Program-made: the position numbers and the translations under genes
The notes under the pieces: generated by a model
What the model was told of the DNA's origin: nothing
Databases searched by the model: none
Seen by the model: only the letters and a program-made list of their open reading frames with translations
Part shown: piece after piece, positions 1 to 5,549 of the stretch
Position numbering within the stretch: position 1 is the first letter of the stretch
Layout: every line of letters starts with the position of its first letter
Source: an uncultured Clostridia bacterium
GTDB lineage: Bacteria; Bacillota; Clostridia; Oscillospirales; Ruminococcaceae
Direction: 5' to 3'
DNA: 5,816 nt
Assembly: GCA_947629275.1 (NCBI GenBank)
Contig: CANRDG010000119.1
Coordinates: forward strand, 1-5,816

Positions 1-2445
1 ATCAAGGCAGTATTCTGGAACGCTTCATGGAAAGAGACCTACAAGCCCAGATTCACTATCGGCATCGAGGACGACGTTACCAACCTCTCTCTGCCGACAG
101 AGGGCAAGCTGGACAGCGCACCTAAGGGCACTACAGCCTGCAAGTTCTGGGGCCTCGGCGCAGACGGCACCGTTGGCGCAAACAAGAACTCCATTAAGAT
201 AATAGGCGACCATACCGACCTGTATGCTCAGGCTTACTTTGCATACGACTCCAAGAAGTCGGGCGGCGTTACCATTTCTCACCTGAGATTCGGTAAAACA
301 CCTATCAAGTCAACATATCTTATAAATATGGCTGACTTTGTAGCTTGCCACAACGAAAGCTACATCACCAAGTATAATATGGTAAACGATGTTAAGCCGG
401 GCGGTACGTTCCTCCTTAACTGCCAGTGGGACGACAAGGAGCTCGATAAGCACCTTCCCGGTCAGGTAAAGAGATACATCGCTCAGAACAACATTAAGTT
501 CTATACTATAAACGGCGTTAAGATAGGCAAGGAGATAGGCCTAGGCAACAGGATAAACACCGTTTTGCAGTCTGCATTCTTCAAGCTTGCAAACATCATT
601 CCTATAGATGAAGCCGTTAAGTATATGAAAGATGCCGCTACCGCTTCTTATTCTAAGAAGGGCGAAGCTATCGTTAAGATGAACCACGACGCTATCGACG
701 CCGGCTATCAGCAGATACACGAAGTTAAAGTTCCTGCTGCATGGAAGAAAGCCAAGGATACCGCTATGGGTATGCCTGCCGTTAAGAACAGCAACAAGAC
801 ACTCGAAAGCTTCGTAAACAATATACTCATTCCGTGCAACGCTCAGGAGGGCGACAAGCTGCCTGTATCTACCTTTGCAGATATGGCAGACGGTACGTTC
901 CCGCAGGGCTCTGCCGCATTTGAGAAGAGAGGCATAGCTGTTGACGTTCCCGCTTGGAACAGTGAAAACTGCATACAGTGTAACTTCTGCTCTTATGTAT
1001 GTCCTCACGCCGTTATCAGACCTGTTGTTATGACAGACGCAGAACTTAAAAAAGCTCCCGAGCTTGCAAAGAAAAAGGCAGTTCCTATGACAGGTATGCC
1101 GGGATATAACTTCATGGTTACTATGTCGGCTCTCGACTGCACAGGCTGCGGTTCTTGCGTAAACGTATGCCCCGGCAAGAAAGGCAACAAGGCTCTCAAC
1201 ATGATGCCGCTTGAAACCCAGCTTGCTGAACAGGAAGTATTCAACTACGGTCTTACTCTCCCCGAGAAGCCGGAAGTATTTGAGAAGTTCAAGGCTACCA
1301 CAGTCAAGGGTTCGCAGTTCAAGCAGCCGCTGCTCGAATTCTCGGGCGCTTGCGCAGGCTGCGGCGAAACTCCGTATGCTAAACTTGTAACTCAGCTGTT
1401 CGGCGACAGAATGTATATCGCAAACGCTACAGGCTGCTCGTCCATCTGGGGCGGTTCTGCACCGTCAACTCCTTATACCACCAACAAGGCAGGTAAAGGT
1501 CCTGCATGGGCAAACTCGCTGTTTGAAGATAACGCTGAGTACGGCTATGGTATGTTCCTCGCTCAGAATACTATCAGACAGAGAGCTATAGCTAAGATAC
1601 TCGAGCTGGAGAAGACCACCAAGAAAGCCGACCTTAAAGAAGCTATCGAGGGTTACCTCTCCACAGTAAACGACGGCAAGGCTAACTCGCCTGCTACCGA
1701 TAAACTCATCGCTGCTCTGAAGAAGAACAAGACCAAGGCAAGCGAGGAGATACTCAAAGATGCAGACTTCCTCAGAAAGAAGTCAATGTGGATCTTCGGC
1801 GGCGACGGCTGGGCATACGATATAGGCTATTCGGGTCTTGACCACGTGCTGGCTCAGAACGAGGACGTAAACATCTTCGTATTCGATACCGAAGTTTACT
1901 CCAACACCGGCGGACAGTCCTCCAAGTCTACTCCTACAGGCGCTATAGCACAGTTTGCTGCCGCAGGTAAGGAAGTTAAGAAGAAGGACCTCGCAGGTAT
2001 GGCTATGAGCTATGGTTATGTATATGTTGCTCACATCGCTATGGGCGCAGACTACAACCAGTGTATCAAGGCTATAGAAGAGGCTGAAAGCTACAACGGT
2101 CCGTCTCTGATAATTGCTTACGCTCCTTGTATCAACCACGGTATCAAGGGCGGCATGAGCATCGCTCAGACCGAGGAGAAGAAAGCTGTTCAGGCTGGTT
2201 ACTGGCATCTGTACAGATTCGATCCGCGTTTGAAAGCAGAGGGCAAGAATCCGTTCATGCTCGATTCCAAAGCTCCTACTGCCGACTATAAGGACTTCAT
2301 CATGGGCGAAGTTCGTTACAACGCTCTTGCCCGTCAGAATCCCGAAAGAGCAGAGAAGCTGTTTGGCGCTGCCATTAAGAACGCTGCCGACAGATATGAT
2401 TATCTCGTTCGTTACAGCAAGCTCTACGGCGACGACAACAAGTGA
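1..2445 (+). CDS. nifJ: Pyruvate:ferredoxin (flavodoxin) oxidoreductase, C-terminal 814 residues (5' end outside window)
   Basis: This enzyme oxidatively decarboxylates pyruvate with CoA to acetyl-CoA and CO2 and passes two electrons to ferredoxin; it is a cytosolic, thiamine-diphosphate and iron-sulfur enzyme central to clostridial fermentation. The frame is open from base 1, so the ATG at 328 is internal. Visible in order (fragment numbering): a CoA-binding/gamma-like region at about 90-290; the EKR motif at 308-310; two ferredoxin-type [4Fe-4S] motifs, C324/C327/C330/C334 and C380/C383/C386/C390; proximal-cluster cysteines C451, C454, C479 and C710; and the thiamine-diphosphate motif from GDG (601-603) to DTEVYSNTGG (from 629). 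The proximal-cluster spacing equals that I recall for Desulfovibrio africanus PFOR (812, 815, 840, 1071), so about 361 residues are missing and the full protein is about 1175 residues, without the extra C-terminal domain of that enzyme. No frameshift or lost ligand is seen. The promoter is outside the window. Confidence 0.97.
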   Translation: MKAVFWNASWKETYKPRFTIGIEDDVTNLSLPTEGKLDSAPKGTTACKFWGLGADGTVGANKNSIKIIGDHTDLYAQAYFAYDSKKSGGVTISHLRFGKTPIKSTYLINMADFVACHNESYITKYNMVNDVKPGGTFLLNCQWDDKELDKHLPGQVKRYIAQNNIKFYTINGVKIGKEIGLGNRINTVLQSAFFKLANIIPIDEAVKYMKDAATASYSKKGEAIVKMNHDAIDAGYQQIHEVKVPAAWKKAKDTAMGMPAVKNSNKTLESFVNNILIPCNAQEGDKLPVSTFADMADGTFPQGSAAFEKRGIAVDVPAWNSENCIQCNFCSYVCPHAVIRPVVMTDAELKKAPELAKKKAVPMTGMPGYNFMVTMSALDCTGCGSCVNVCPGKKGNKALNMMPLETQLAEQEVFNYGLTLPEKPEVFEKFKATTVKGSQFKQPLLEFSGACAGCGETPYAKLVTQLFGDRMYIANATGCSSIWGGSAPSTPYTTNKAGKGPAWANSLFEDNAEYGYGMFLAQNTIRQRAIAKILELEKTTKKADLKEAIEGYLSTVNDGKANSPATDKLIAALKKNKTKASEEILKDADFLRKKSMWIFGGDGWAYDIGYSGLDHVLAQNEDVNIFVFDTEVYSNTGGQSSKSTPTGAIAQFAAAGKEVKKKDLAGMAMSYGYVYVAHIAMGADYNQCIKAIEEAESYNGPSLIIAYAPCINHGIKGGMSIAQTEEKKAVQAGYWHLYRFDPRLKAEGKNPFMLDSKAPTADYKDFIMGEVRYNALARQNPERAEKLFGAAIKNAADRYDYLVRYSKLYGDDNK

Positions 2446-2466
2446 TTGCAATACGTTTATAATTTC

Positions 2467-2504
2467 AATACCGTTGATGTTAATTCATCGGCGGTATTTT
2501 TTTT
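2467..2504 (+). terminator. Intrinsic terminator of nifJ
   Basis: A 13-bp stem (AATACCGTTGATG with CATCGGCGGTATT, two G-U pairs) closes a six-base loop and runs straight into eight or more T residues. It starts 21 bases after the nifJ stop codon and precedes the rubrerythrin promoter, so it separates the two units. Confidence 0.93.
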
Positions 2505-2515
2505 ATTATTTGTAC

Positions 2516-2545
2516 TTGAAAACTTTGCCGTGTATATGTTATAAT
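2516..2545 (+). promoter_or_regulatory. Sigma-A type promoter of rubrerythrin (extended -10)
   Basis: The -35 box is TTGAAA at 2516-2521 and the -10 box is a perfect TATAAT at 2540-2545, with an 18-bp spacer. A TG at 2537-2538 placed one base before the -10 box makes it an extended -10 promoter. Transcription should begin near 2552. The predicted leader starts with a small GGTC/GACC hairpin (2554-2566) that could protect the 5' end. Confidence 0.85.
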
Positions 2546-2553
2546 AATTGTAA
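2539..2553 (+). promoter_or_regulatory. Probable PerR operator (Per box) on the rubrerythrin promoter
   Basis: TTATAATAATTGTAA matches the Bacillus Per-box consensus TTATAATNATTATAA at every defined position but one (G for A at 2550). It covers the -10 box and the expected start site, where a bound repressor would block RNA polymerase. Rubrerythrins are known PerR targets in clostridia, so the gene and site agree. The core is AT-rich and overlaps TATAAT, so part of the match is shared with the promoter; the right half, ATTGTAA, is the independent part. No perR gene is in the window. Confidence 0.68.
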
Positions 2554-2580
2554 GGTCGCAAAGACCGAATTTAATAAATG

Positions 2581-2586
2581 AAAGGA
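2581..2586 (+). promoter_or_regulatory. Ribosome binding site that fixes the rubrerythrin start
   Basis: AAAGGA lies nine bases before the ATG at 2596. It sits inside the reading frame if the ATG at 2578 were used, and that upstream ATG has only AT-rich sequence before it. The downstream start also gives exact agreement with the usual rubrerythrin N-terminus. Confidence 0.85.
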
Positions 2587-2595
2587 TATGATACT

Positions 2596-3132
2596 ATGGG
2601 AAAATACGCAGGAACACAAACCGAAAAGAACCTCGAGGCAGCCTTTGCAGGCGAATCTCAGGCAAGAAACAAGTATACATATTTTGCTTCAAAAGCAAAG
2701 AAAGACGGCTTTGAGCAGATAGCCGCACTGTTTCTTAAAACAGCAGACAACGAAAAAGAGCACGCCAAAATGTGGTTCAAAGAGCTTGAGGGCATAGGCA
2801 GCACAGCCGAGAATTTGGCAGCAGCAGCCGACGGCGAAAACTATGAGTGGACGGATATGTACGAAGGCTTTGCCAAGACCGCCGATGAAGAGGGCTTTCC
2901 CGAGCTTGCAAAAAAGTTCAGAATGGTGGCAGCCATTGAAAAAGCCCACGAGGAAAGATACCGCGCGCTTCTTAAAAACGTCGAAACAGCAGCAGTTTTT
3001 GAAAAGAGCGAAGTCAAGGTGTGGGAGTGCCGCAACTGCGGTCATATCATCGTAGGCACAAAAGCGCCCGAGGTATGCCCCGTCTGCGCGCACCCACAAA
3101 GCTATTTTGAAATACACGCGGAAAACTATTAA
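2596..3132 (+). CDS. rbr: Rubrerythrin (diiron peroxidase with C-terminal rubredoxin domain), 178 aa
   Basis: Rubrerythrin reduces hydrogen peroxide to water in the cytosol of anaerobes, with electrons arriving through its rubredoxin-type iron centre. Residues 1-130 form the four-helix ferritin-like domain with diiron ligand candidates E20, E53 and H56 (first ExxH), E81 and E84, and E115 and H118 (second ExxH). These match the Desulfovibrio vulgaris positions as I recall them, with a gap of about 13 residues before E81. Residues 143-178 form the rubredoxin-like domain, with C145/C148 and C161/C164 holding one iron. All metal ligands are present and the length is normal (about 175-195). The start is ATG 2596, chosen by its ribosome binding site; the in-frame ATG at 2578 would add six residues. 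It is transcribed alone and probably under PerR control. No clear terminator follows; the next promoter begins 33 bases after the stop. Confidence 0.96.
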   Translation: MGKYAGTQTEKNLEAAFAGESQARNKYTYFASKAKKDGFEQIAALFLKTADNEKEHAKMWFKELEGIGSTAENLAAAADGENYEWTDMYEGFAKTADEEGFPELAKKFRMVAAIEKAHEERYRALLKNVETAAVFEKSEVKVWECRNCGHIIVGTKAPEVCPVCAHPQSYFEIHAENY

Positions 3133-3165
3133 ATTGTAAACATATTGTGAACTGCCCTGTTGTTC

Positions 3166-3194
3166 TTGACAAATAGAAAAAATTTGAGTATAAT
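3166..3194 (+). promoter_or_regulatory. Perfect-consensus sigma-A promoter of the trpB2 unit
   Basis: TTGACA at 3166-3171 and TATAAT at 3189-3194 are separated by 17 bp, the ideal arrangement. Transcription should start near 3201, giving a leader of about 280 nt. Such a strong promoter suits a gene whose output is set by termination in the leader rather than by initiation. Confidence 0.93.
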
Positions 3195-3212
3195 ATAAAT
3201 ATGATAGTTTAA

Positions 3213-3443
3213 ACCTATGACGAAGTGTAAGTAACTGTCGCATACGTCTTTCAGAGAACCGACGGTCGGTGTAAGTCGGCAGGCGCGCGCAGTGAATGGG
3301 CTTCTGAGGGTGACCGAAAGCCGCAAGGCAAGTAGCAGTCAACGGGTTGCCGCCGTTATCAAGGCAGCAGAGAGGGCGCATTTGCGTCAACTTGGGTGGT
3401 ACCGCAGGTATGTATTTCCTGTCCCTTGATCATTTCAAGGGAC
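3213..3443 (+). promoter_or_regulatory. T-box riboswitch, tryptophan-specific (UGG specifier)
   Basis: This leader senses uncharged tRNA-Trp and lets transcription continue into trpB2 when tryptophan is short. Stem I is complete. It has a GA (K-turn) motif ATGA at 3217-3220, a lower helix GAAG 3222-3225 with CTTC 3301-3304, an S-turn AGTA at 3230-3233, and a helix ACTG 3234-3237 with CAGT 3290-3293. The specifier loop reads GAA then TGG at 3297-3299, the Trp codon. The distal part has an AGAGA bulge (3253-3257) and a CCGAC/GTCGG helix (3259-3263, 3275-3279) closing a loop with GGTGTAA. A later helix is AACGG 3341-3345 with CCGTT 3353-3357. The hallmark GGGTGGTACCGC is at 3394-3405, with acceptor-end-binding bulge TGGT at 3397-3400. 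The antiterminator pairs GGG 3394-3396 with CCC 3423-3425 and CAGG 3405-3408 with CCTG 3418-3421, so it excludes the terminator. Confidence 0.96.
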
Positions 3444-3448
3444 TTTTT
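3421..3448 (+). terminator. Regulated terminator of the T-box
   Basis: A perfect 9-bp stem, GTCCCTTGA (3421-3429) with TCAAGGGAC (3435-3443), is followed by five T residues. Its 5' arm overlaps the 3' strand of the antiterminator (3418-3428), so only one of the two can form. It should terminate when tRNA-Trp is charged. Confidence 0.93.
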
Positions 3449-3480
3449 ATTTTACTAAATTTCAGAAAGGAAAGATAGTT

Positions 3481-4863
3481 ATGTCAACAGAAAAAACGAT
3501 CCCCTACAAGATCTATCTCGAAGAAAGCGAGATGCCAAAGCAGTGGTATAACGTTAGGGCTGATATGAAAAACAAGCCCTCGCCGCTGGTAAACCCAGGC
3601 ACAGGCAAGCCGATGAGCGAAGACGAGCTCTCGCAGGTATTCTGCCGCGAACTTGCAAAGCAGGAGCTTGACGACACCACACCGTATATCGATATTCCGC
3701 AGGAGATACTCGACTTTTACAAGATGTACCGCCCCTCGCCGCTGGTAAGAGCGTACTGCCTTGAAAAAGCGCTCGGCACGCCTGCAAAGATATACTATAA
3801 GTTTGAGGGCAACAATACCTCGGGCAGCCATAAGCTCAACTCTGCTATAGCGCAGGCTTACTATGCTAAAAAACAGGGTCTTAAAGGCGTTACCACAGAA
3901 ACAGGCGCAGGGCAGTGGGGCACAGCGCTTTCAATGGCGTGCGCGTATCTCGACCTTGACTGCGACGTCTATATGGTAAAATGTTCGTATGAGCAAAAAC
4001 CTTTCAGGCGTGAAGTTATGCGTACCTACGGCGCTAAAGTAACACCGTCACCGTCAAATACAACACAGGTCGGCAGAAAGATACTCGAAGAGTTCCCCGA
4101 TACTACAGGAAGCCTCGGCTGCGCTATTTCGGAAGCAGTTGAAGCCGCAGTATCGCGCGATGGCTACCGCTATGTGCTAGGCTCGGTGCTTTCTCAGGTA
4201 CTGCTGCACCAGTCTGTAATAGGTCTTGAAACCATGACAGCCTGCGATAAGTACGGCATCGACCCCGATATTATCATAGGCTGCGCAGGCGGCGGTTCTA
4301 ACCTCGGCGGACTTATCTCACCGTTTATGGGCAGAAAGCTGCGCGGCGAGAACGACTACGAGATAATCGCAGTCGAGCCTGCATCATGCCCGTCGCTCAC
4401 AAGGGGCAAATATGCATACGACTTCTGCGATACAGGCAAGGTTTGTCCGCTCCAGAAGATGTACACCCTCGGCTGTGAGTTCATACCCTCTGCAAACCAC
4501 GCAGGCGGACTTAGATACCACGGCATGAGCGGCATTGTTTCGCAGCTTTATGACGACGGACTTATCAGCGCAAGAAGCGTAGAGCAGACCGCGGTGTTCG
4601 AGGCAGCGACCAAGTTTGCGCGCACCGAGGGCATACTCCCCGCACCCGAGAGCAGCCACGCTATCAAGGTAGCCATGGACGAAGCCATAAAGTGCAAAGA
4701 AACGGGCGAGGCAAAGACAATAGTGTTTGGTCTGACAGGCACGGGATACTTTGATATGGTAGCGTATCAGAAGTACAACGACGGCGAAATGGGCGACTAT
4801 ATCCCGACGGACGAAGAGATCGCCGCAAGCCTCTCAAAGCTGCCGAATATCGAGATAAAGTGA
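3481..4863 (+). CDS. trpB: TrpB2-type tryptophan synthase beta chain (TrpB-like PLP enzyme), 460 aa
   Basis: Beta chains condense indole with L-serine to tryptophan in the cytosol, using pyridoxal phosphate. The PLP lysine is K118 in SGSHKLN (114-120); the catalytic glutamate is E140 in TETGAGQWG; the phosphate loop GGGSN is at 270-274; EGILPAPESSHA (383-394) is the conserved C-terminal segment. The long N-terminus, SLGCAISEA (211-219) and the LGSVLSQVLLHQSVIG block (233-248) identify the TrpB2 subfamily rather than the TrpA-partnered TrpB1. Near the C-terminus the block reads LTGTGYFD (418-425): Thr419 stands where TrpB1 has a serine near the PLP ring nitrogen. The ATG has AAAGGAA at 3466-3472, about nine bases upstream. 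No trpA or other trp gene is adjacent and terminators flank the gene, so it is monocistronic under a Trp T-box. The T-box supports a real tryptophan role, such as indole salvage; some TrpB2 enzymes are thought to have other serine-linked activities. Confidence 0.93.
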   Translation: MSTEKTIPYKIYLEESEMPKQWYNVRADMKNKPSPLVNPGTGKPMSEDELSQVFCRELAKQELDDTTPYIDIPQEILDFYKMYRPSPLVRAYCLEKALGTPAKIYYKFEGNNTSGSHKLNSAIAQAYYAKKQGLKGVTTETGAGQWGTALSMACAYLDLDCDVYMVKCSYEQKPFRREVMRTYGAKVTPSPSNTTQVGRKILEEFPDTTGSLGCAISEAVEAAVSRDGYRYVLGSVLSQVLLHQSVIGLETMTACDKYGIDPDIIIGCAGGGSNLGGLISPFMGRKLRGENDYEIIAVEPASCPSLTRGKYAYDFCDTGKVCPLQKMYTLGCEFIPSANHAGGLRYHGMSGIVSQLYDDGLISARSVEQTAVFEAATKFARTEGILPAPESSHAIKVAMDEAIKCKETGEAKTIVFGLTGTGYFDMVAYQKYNDGEMGDYIPTDEEIAASLSKLPNIEIK

Positions 4864-4880
4864 TTAGTATAGGATAAATG

Positions 4881-4914
4881 AAGCTCCTGTTTTTTATAAA
4901 GCAGGAGCTTTTTA
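4881..4914 (+). terminator. Intrinsic terminator of trpB2
   Basis: AAGCTCCTG (4881-4889) pairs perfectly with CAGGAGCTT (4902-4910), and T-rich sequence follows. The loop can add further T-A pairs. It begins 18 bases after the trpB stop and has an A-tract before the left arm only in part, so it mainly serves the plus strand. Confidence 0.93.
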
Positions 4915-4946
4915 TTGCGCTTACGCGCGGCGCAGGAGCGCAGTGT

Positions 4947-4968
4947 CTTGTCGGCTTTAGCCTCCAAG
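4947..4968. repeat. Inverted repeat with symmetric internal loop
   Basis: CTTG (4947-4950) and GGCT (4953-4956) pair with AGCC (4959-4962) and CAAG (4965-4968). The two stems are separated by a TC/TC internal loop and capped by TT. It lies just upstream of the three-way element. Confidence 0.55.
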
Positions 4969-4975
4969 CCACAAT

Positions 4976-5064
4976 GAAAGAATTACTTCGCCGACTTAAG
5001 TGGGTCGGCGATTTTGTTTTTTGAAAGTCTGAAGCCTTTCAGAAAACAAAACCGTAATTCTTTT
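4976..5064. repeat. Nested inverted repeats forming a possible three-way junction
   Basis: The outer stem AAAGAATTAC (4977-4986) pairs perfectly with GTAATTCTTT (5054-5063), with a possible extra G-T pair outside. Inside it stand two hairpins. The first is TCGCCGAC (4988-4995) with GTCGGCGA (5004-5011). The second has a 16-bp stem, 5012-5027 with 5036-5051, with one G-T pair and an eight-base loop. Almost every base in the element is paired. The first hairpin is followed by TTTTGTTTTTT, so it could also act as a second terminator for trpB. Both arms are nearly perfect on DNA level, which suits a palindromic mobile or REP-like element as well as an RNA. Confidence 0.72.
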
Positions 5065-5123
5065 GCATGGTGCGTTTAATATCAAAAGCTGTAATTCCTG
5101 TCAAGAAAGGAAAAGTTTTCGGT

Positions 5124-5168
5124 CAAGCCTTTTTCAAAAGGCTTGCAGGGCGTGGGGCAGAGCCCCAC
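5124..5168. repeat. Twin hairpin element
   Basis: CAAGCCTTTT (5124-5133) pairs perfectly with AAAAGGCTTG (5136-5145). Seven bases later... GTGGGGC (5152-5158) pairs with GCCCCAC (5162-5168) around AGA. From memory, similar twin hairpins with a GGGGC-aga-GCCCC core are scattered in Ruminococcaceae genomes, which would make this a dispersed repeat; this is not verified here. Confidence 0.68.
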
Positions 5169-5199
5169 AAAAACACAACGTGCGCTCCGAAAAAGGTGA

Positions 5200-5232
5200 A
5201 TTGTGAAATAGTCCTGTTGACTATTTCACAAT
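5200..5232. repeat. Perfect 14-bp inverted repeat
   Basis: ATTGTGAAATAGTC (5200-5213) is the exact reverse complement of GACTATTTCACAAT (5219-5232), with a five-base loop. No T-run follows, so it is not an intrinsic terminator. Its length and symmetry could suit a protein-binding palindrome or a dispersed element. Confidence 0.72.
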
Positions 5233-5239
5233 GAGGACA

Positions 5240-5257
5240 GCGGTCGCTAGCGACCGC
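5240..5257. repeat. Perfect 18-bp palindrome
   Basis: GCGGTCGCTAGCGACCGC is a perfect DNA palindrome with no spacer and CTAG at its centre. It would make a poor RNA hairpin tip without opening the central pairs, which favours a DNA-level role or origin. Confidence 0.65.
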
Positions 5258-5259
5258 GG

Positions 5260-5303
5260 GAAGAATTATTTCGCTTTTAAATTTTGGGGCAAAATAATTC
5301 TTC
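5260..5303. repeat. Perfect 12-bp inverted repeat with 20-base loop
   Basis: GAAGAATTATTT (5260-5271) pairs with AAATAATTCTTC (5292-5303). It directly abuts the preceding palindrome and the next GCGTTC hairpin. Confidence 0.68.
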
Positions 5304-5305
5304 GG

Positions 5306-5396
5306 GCGTTCCCTTTGGGAACGCTAATCCCCTGCAAGAGAGGGATTTTCCTAGTTGTAGCGCAACGCTCACTTTCCGCGTTCTCTCAGAGAACGC
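5306..5396. repeat. Pair of related GCGTTC/GAACGC hairpins
   Basis: GCGTTCCC (5306-5313) pairs with GGGAACGC (5317-5324), and GCGTTCTCT (5378-5386) pairs with AGAGAACGC (5388-5396). Both share the base GCGTTC/GAACGC, so the left arm of the first can instead pair with the right arm of the second, giving an alternative fold across the 91 bases. A smaller AATCCC/GGGATT hairpin lies between them. Confidence 0.65.
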
Positions 5397-5502
5397 CAAA
5401 CAAAGCTCTAAATCTCCAACCACTCCCCGAAACCACCCCCAACCACGACAACTCCCCGCCCCACGCCGCTGGCAGAATATTCTTCCTGCAAACTATGCAA
5501 AC

Positions 5503-5537
5503 AAAAATCCCCCATTCCGAAGAACAGGGGATTTTTT
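5503..5537 (-). terminator. Intrinsic terminator of the minus-strand surface-protein gene (likely bidirectional)
   Basis: AAAAATCCCC pairs with GGGGATTTTT around a loop that holds a TTC/GAA mini-stem. Read on the minus strand, the stem ends in TTTTTGTTTG, 13 bases after the surface-protein stop. On the plus strand it ends in seven T residues, so it can stop transcription from both sides. Confidence 0.88.
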
Positions 5538-5549
5538 TGTACTGTTAAA

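Larger units (their letters stand above)
4915..5502. other. Non-coding convergent intergenic region packed with inverted repeats
   Basis: I see no credible gene in these ~590 bases. Open frames here lack ribosome binding sites and family resemblance, and they run through palindromes. From 4917 to 5396 the DNA is an almost continuous series of inverted repeats, listed separately where strong. Weaker ones are GCGC/GCGC at 4917-4928 and 4930-4941, GAAAA/TTTTC at 5110-5120, and AATCCC/GGGATT at 5326-5347. The segment 5401-5470 is C-rich on the plus strand (37 C, 6 G) with no hairpin of note. The most likely reading is a mosaic of dispersed palindromic elements between two convergent genes; a structured RNA is the alternative. 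Confidence 0.75.

Noticed and set aside
541..1244. Minus-strand open frames inside nifJ
   Set aside because: They overlap a strong conserved gene, have no family resemblance, and reflect its codon bias.
328..2445. nifJ starting at the ATG at 328
   Set aside because: The frame is open and PFOR-like from base 1, and the match continues upstream; 328 is an internal methionine.
1783..2451. 222-residue minus-strand frame over the end of nifJ
   Set aside because: It is antisense to the conserved thiamine-binding domain and has no recognisable product.
2578..2595. Rubrerythrin starting at ATG 2578
   Set aside because: The ribosome binding site AAAGGA lies between this ATG and the one at 2596, and the family N-terminus begins at 2596.
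2689..3390. 233-residue minus-strand frame across rubrerythrin and the T-box
   Set aside because: It crosses a conserved gene, a perfect promoter and a riboswitch on the other strand.
3201..3480. Leader-peptide attenuator for trpB
   Set aside because: There is no short Trp-rich reading frame, while the full set of T-box motifs is present.
4917..5396. CRISPR array
   Set aside because: The repeats are inverted and different from each other; there are no equal direct repeats with regular spacers.
4917..5396. Retron-type msr-msd RNA or phage-defence RNA
   Set aside because: No reverse transcriptase, effector or clear promoter is present beside it, so there is no positive support.
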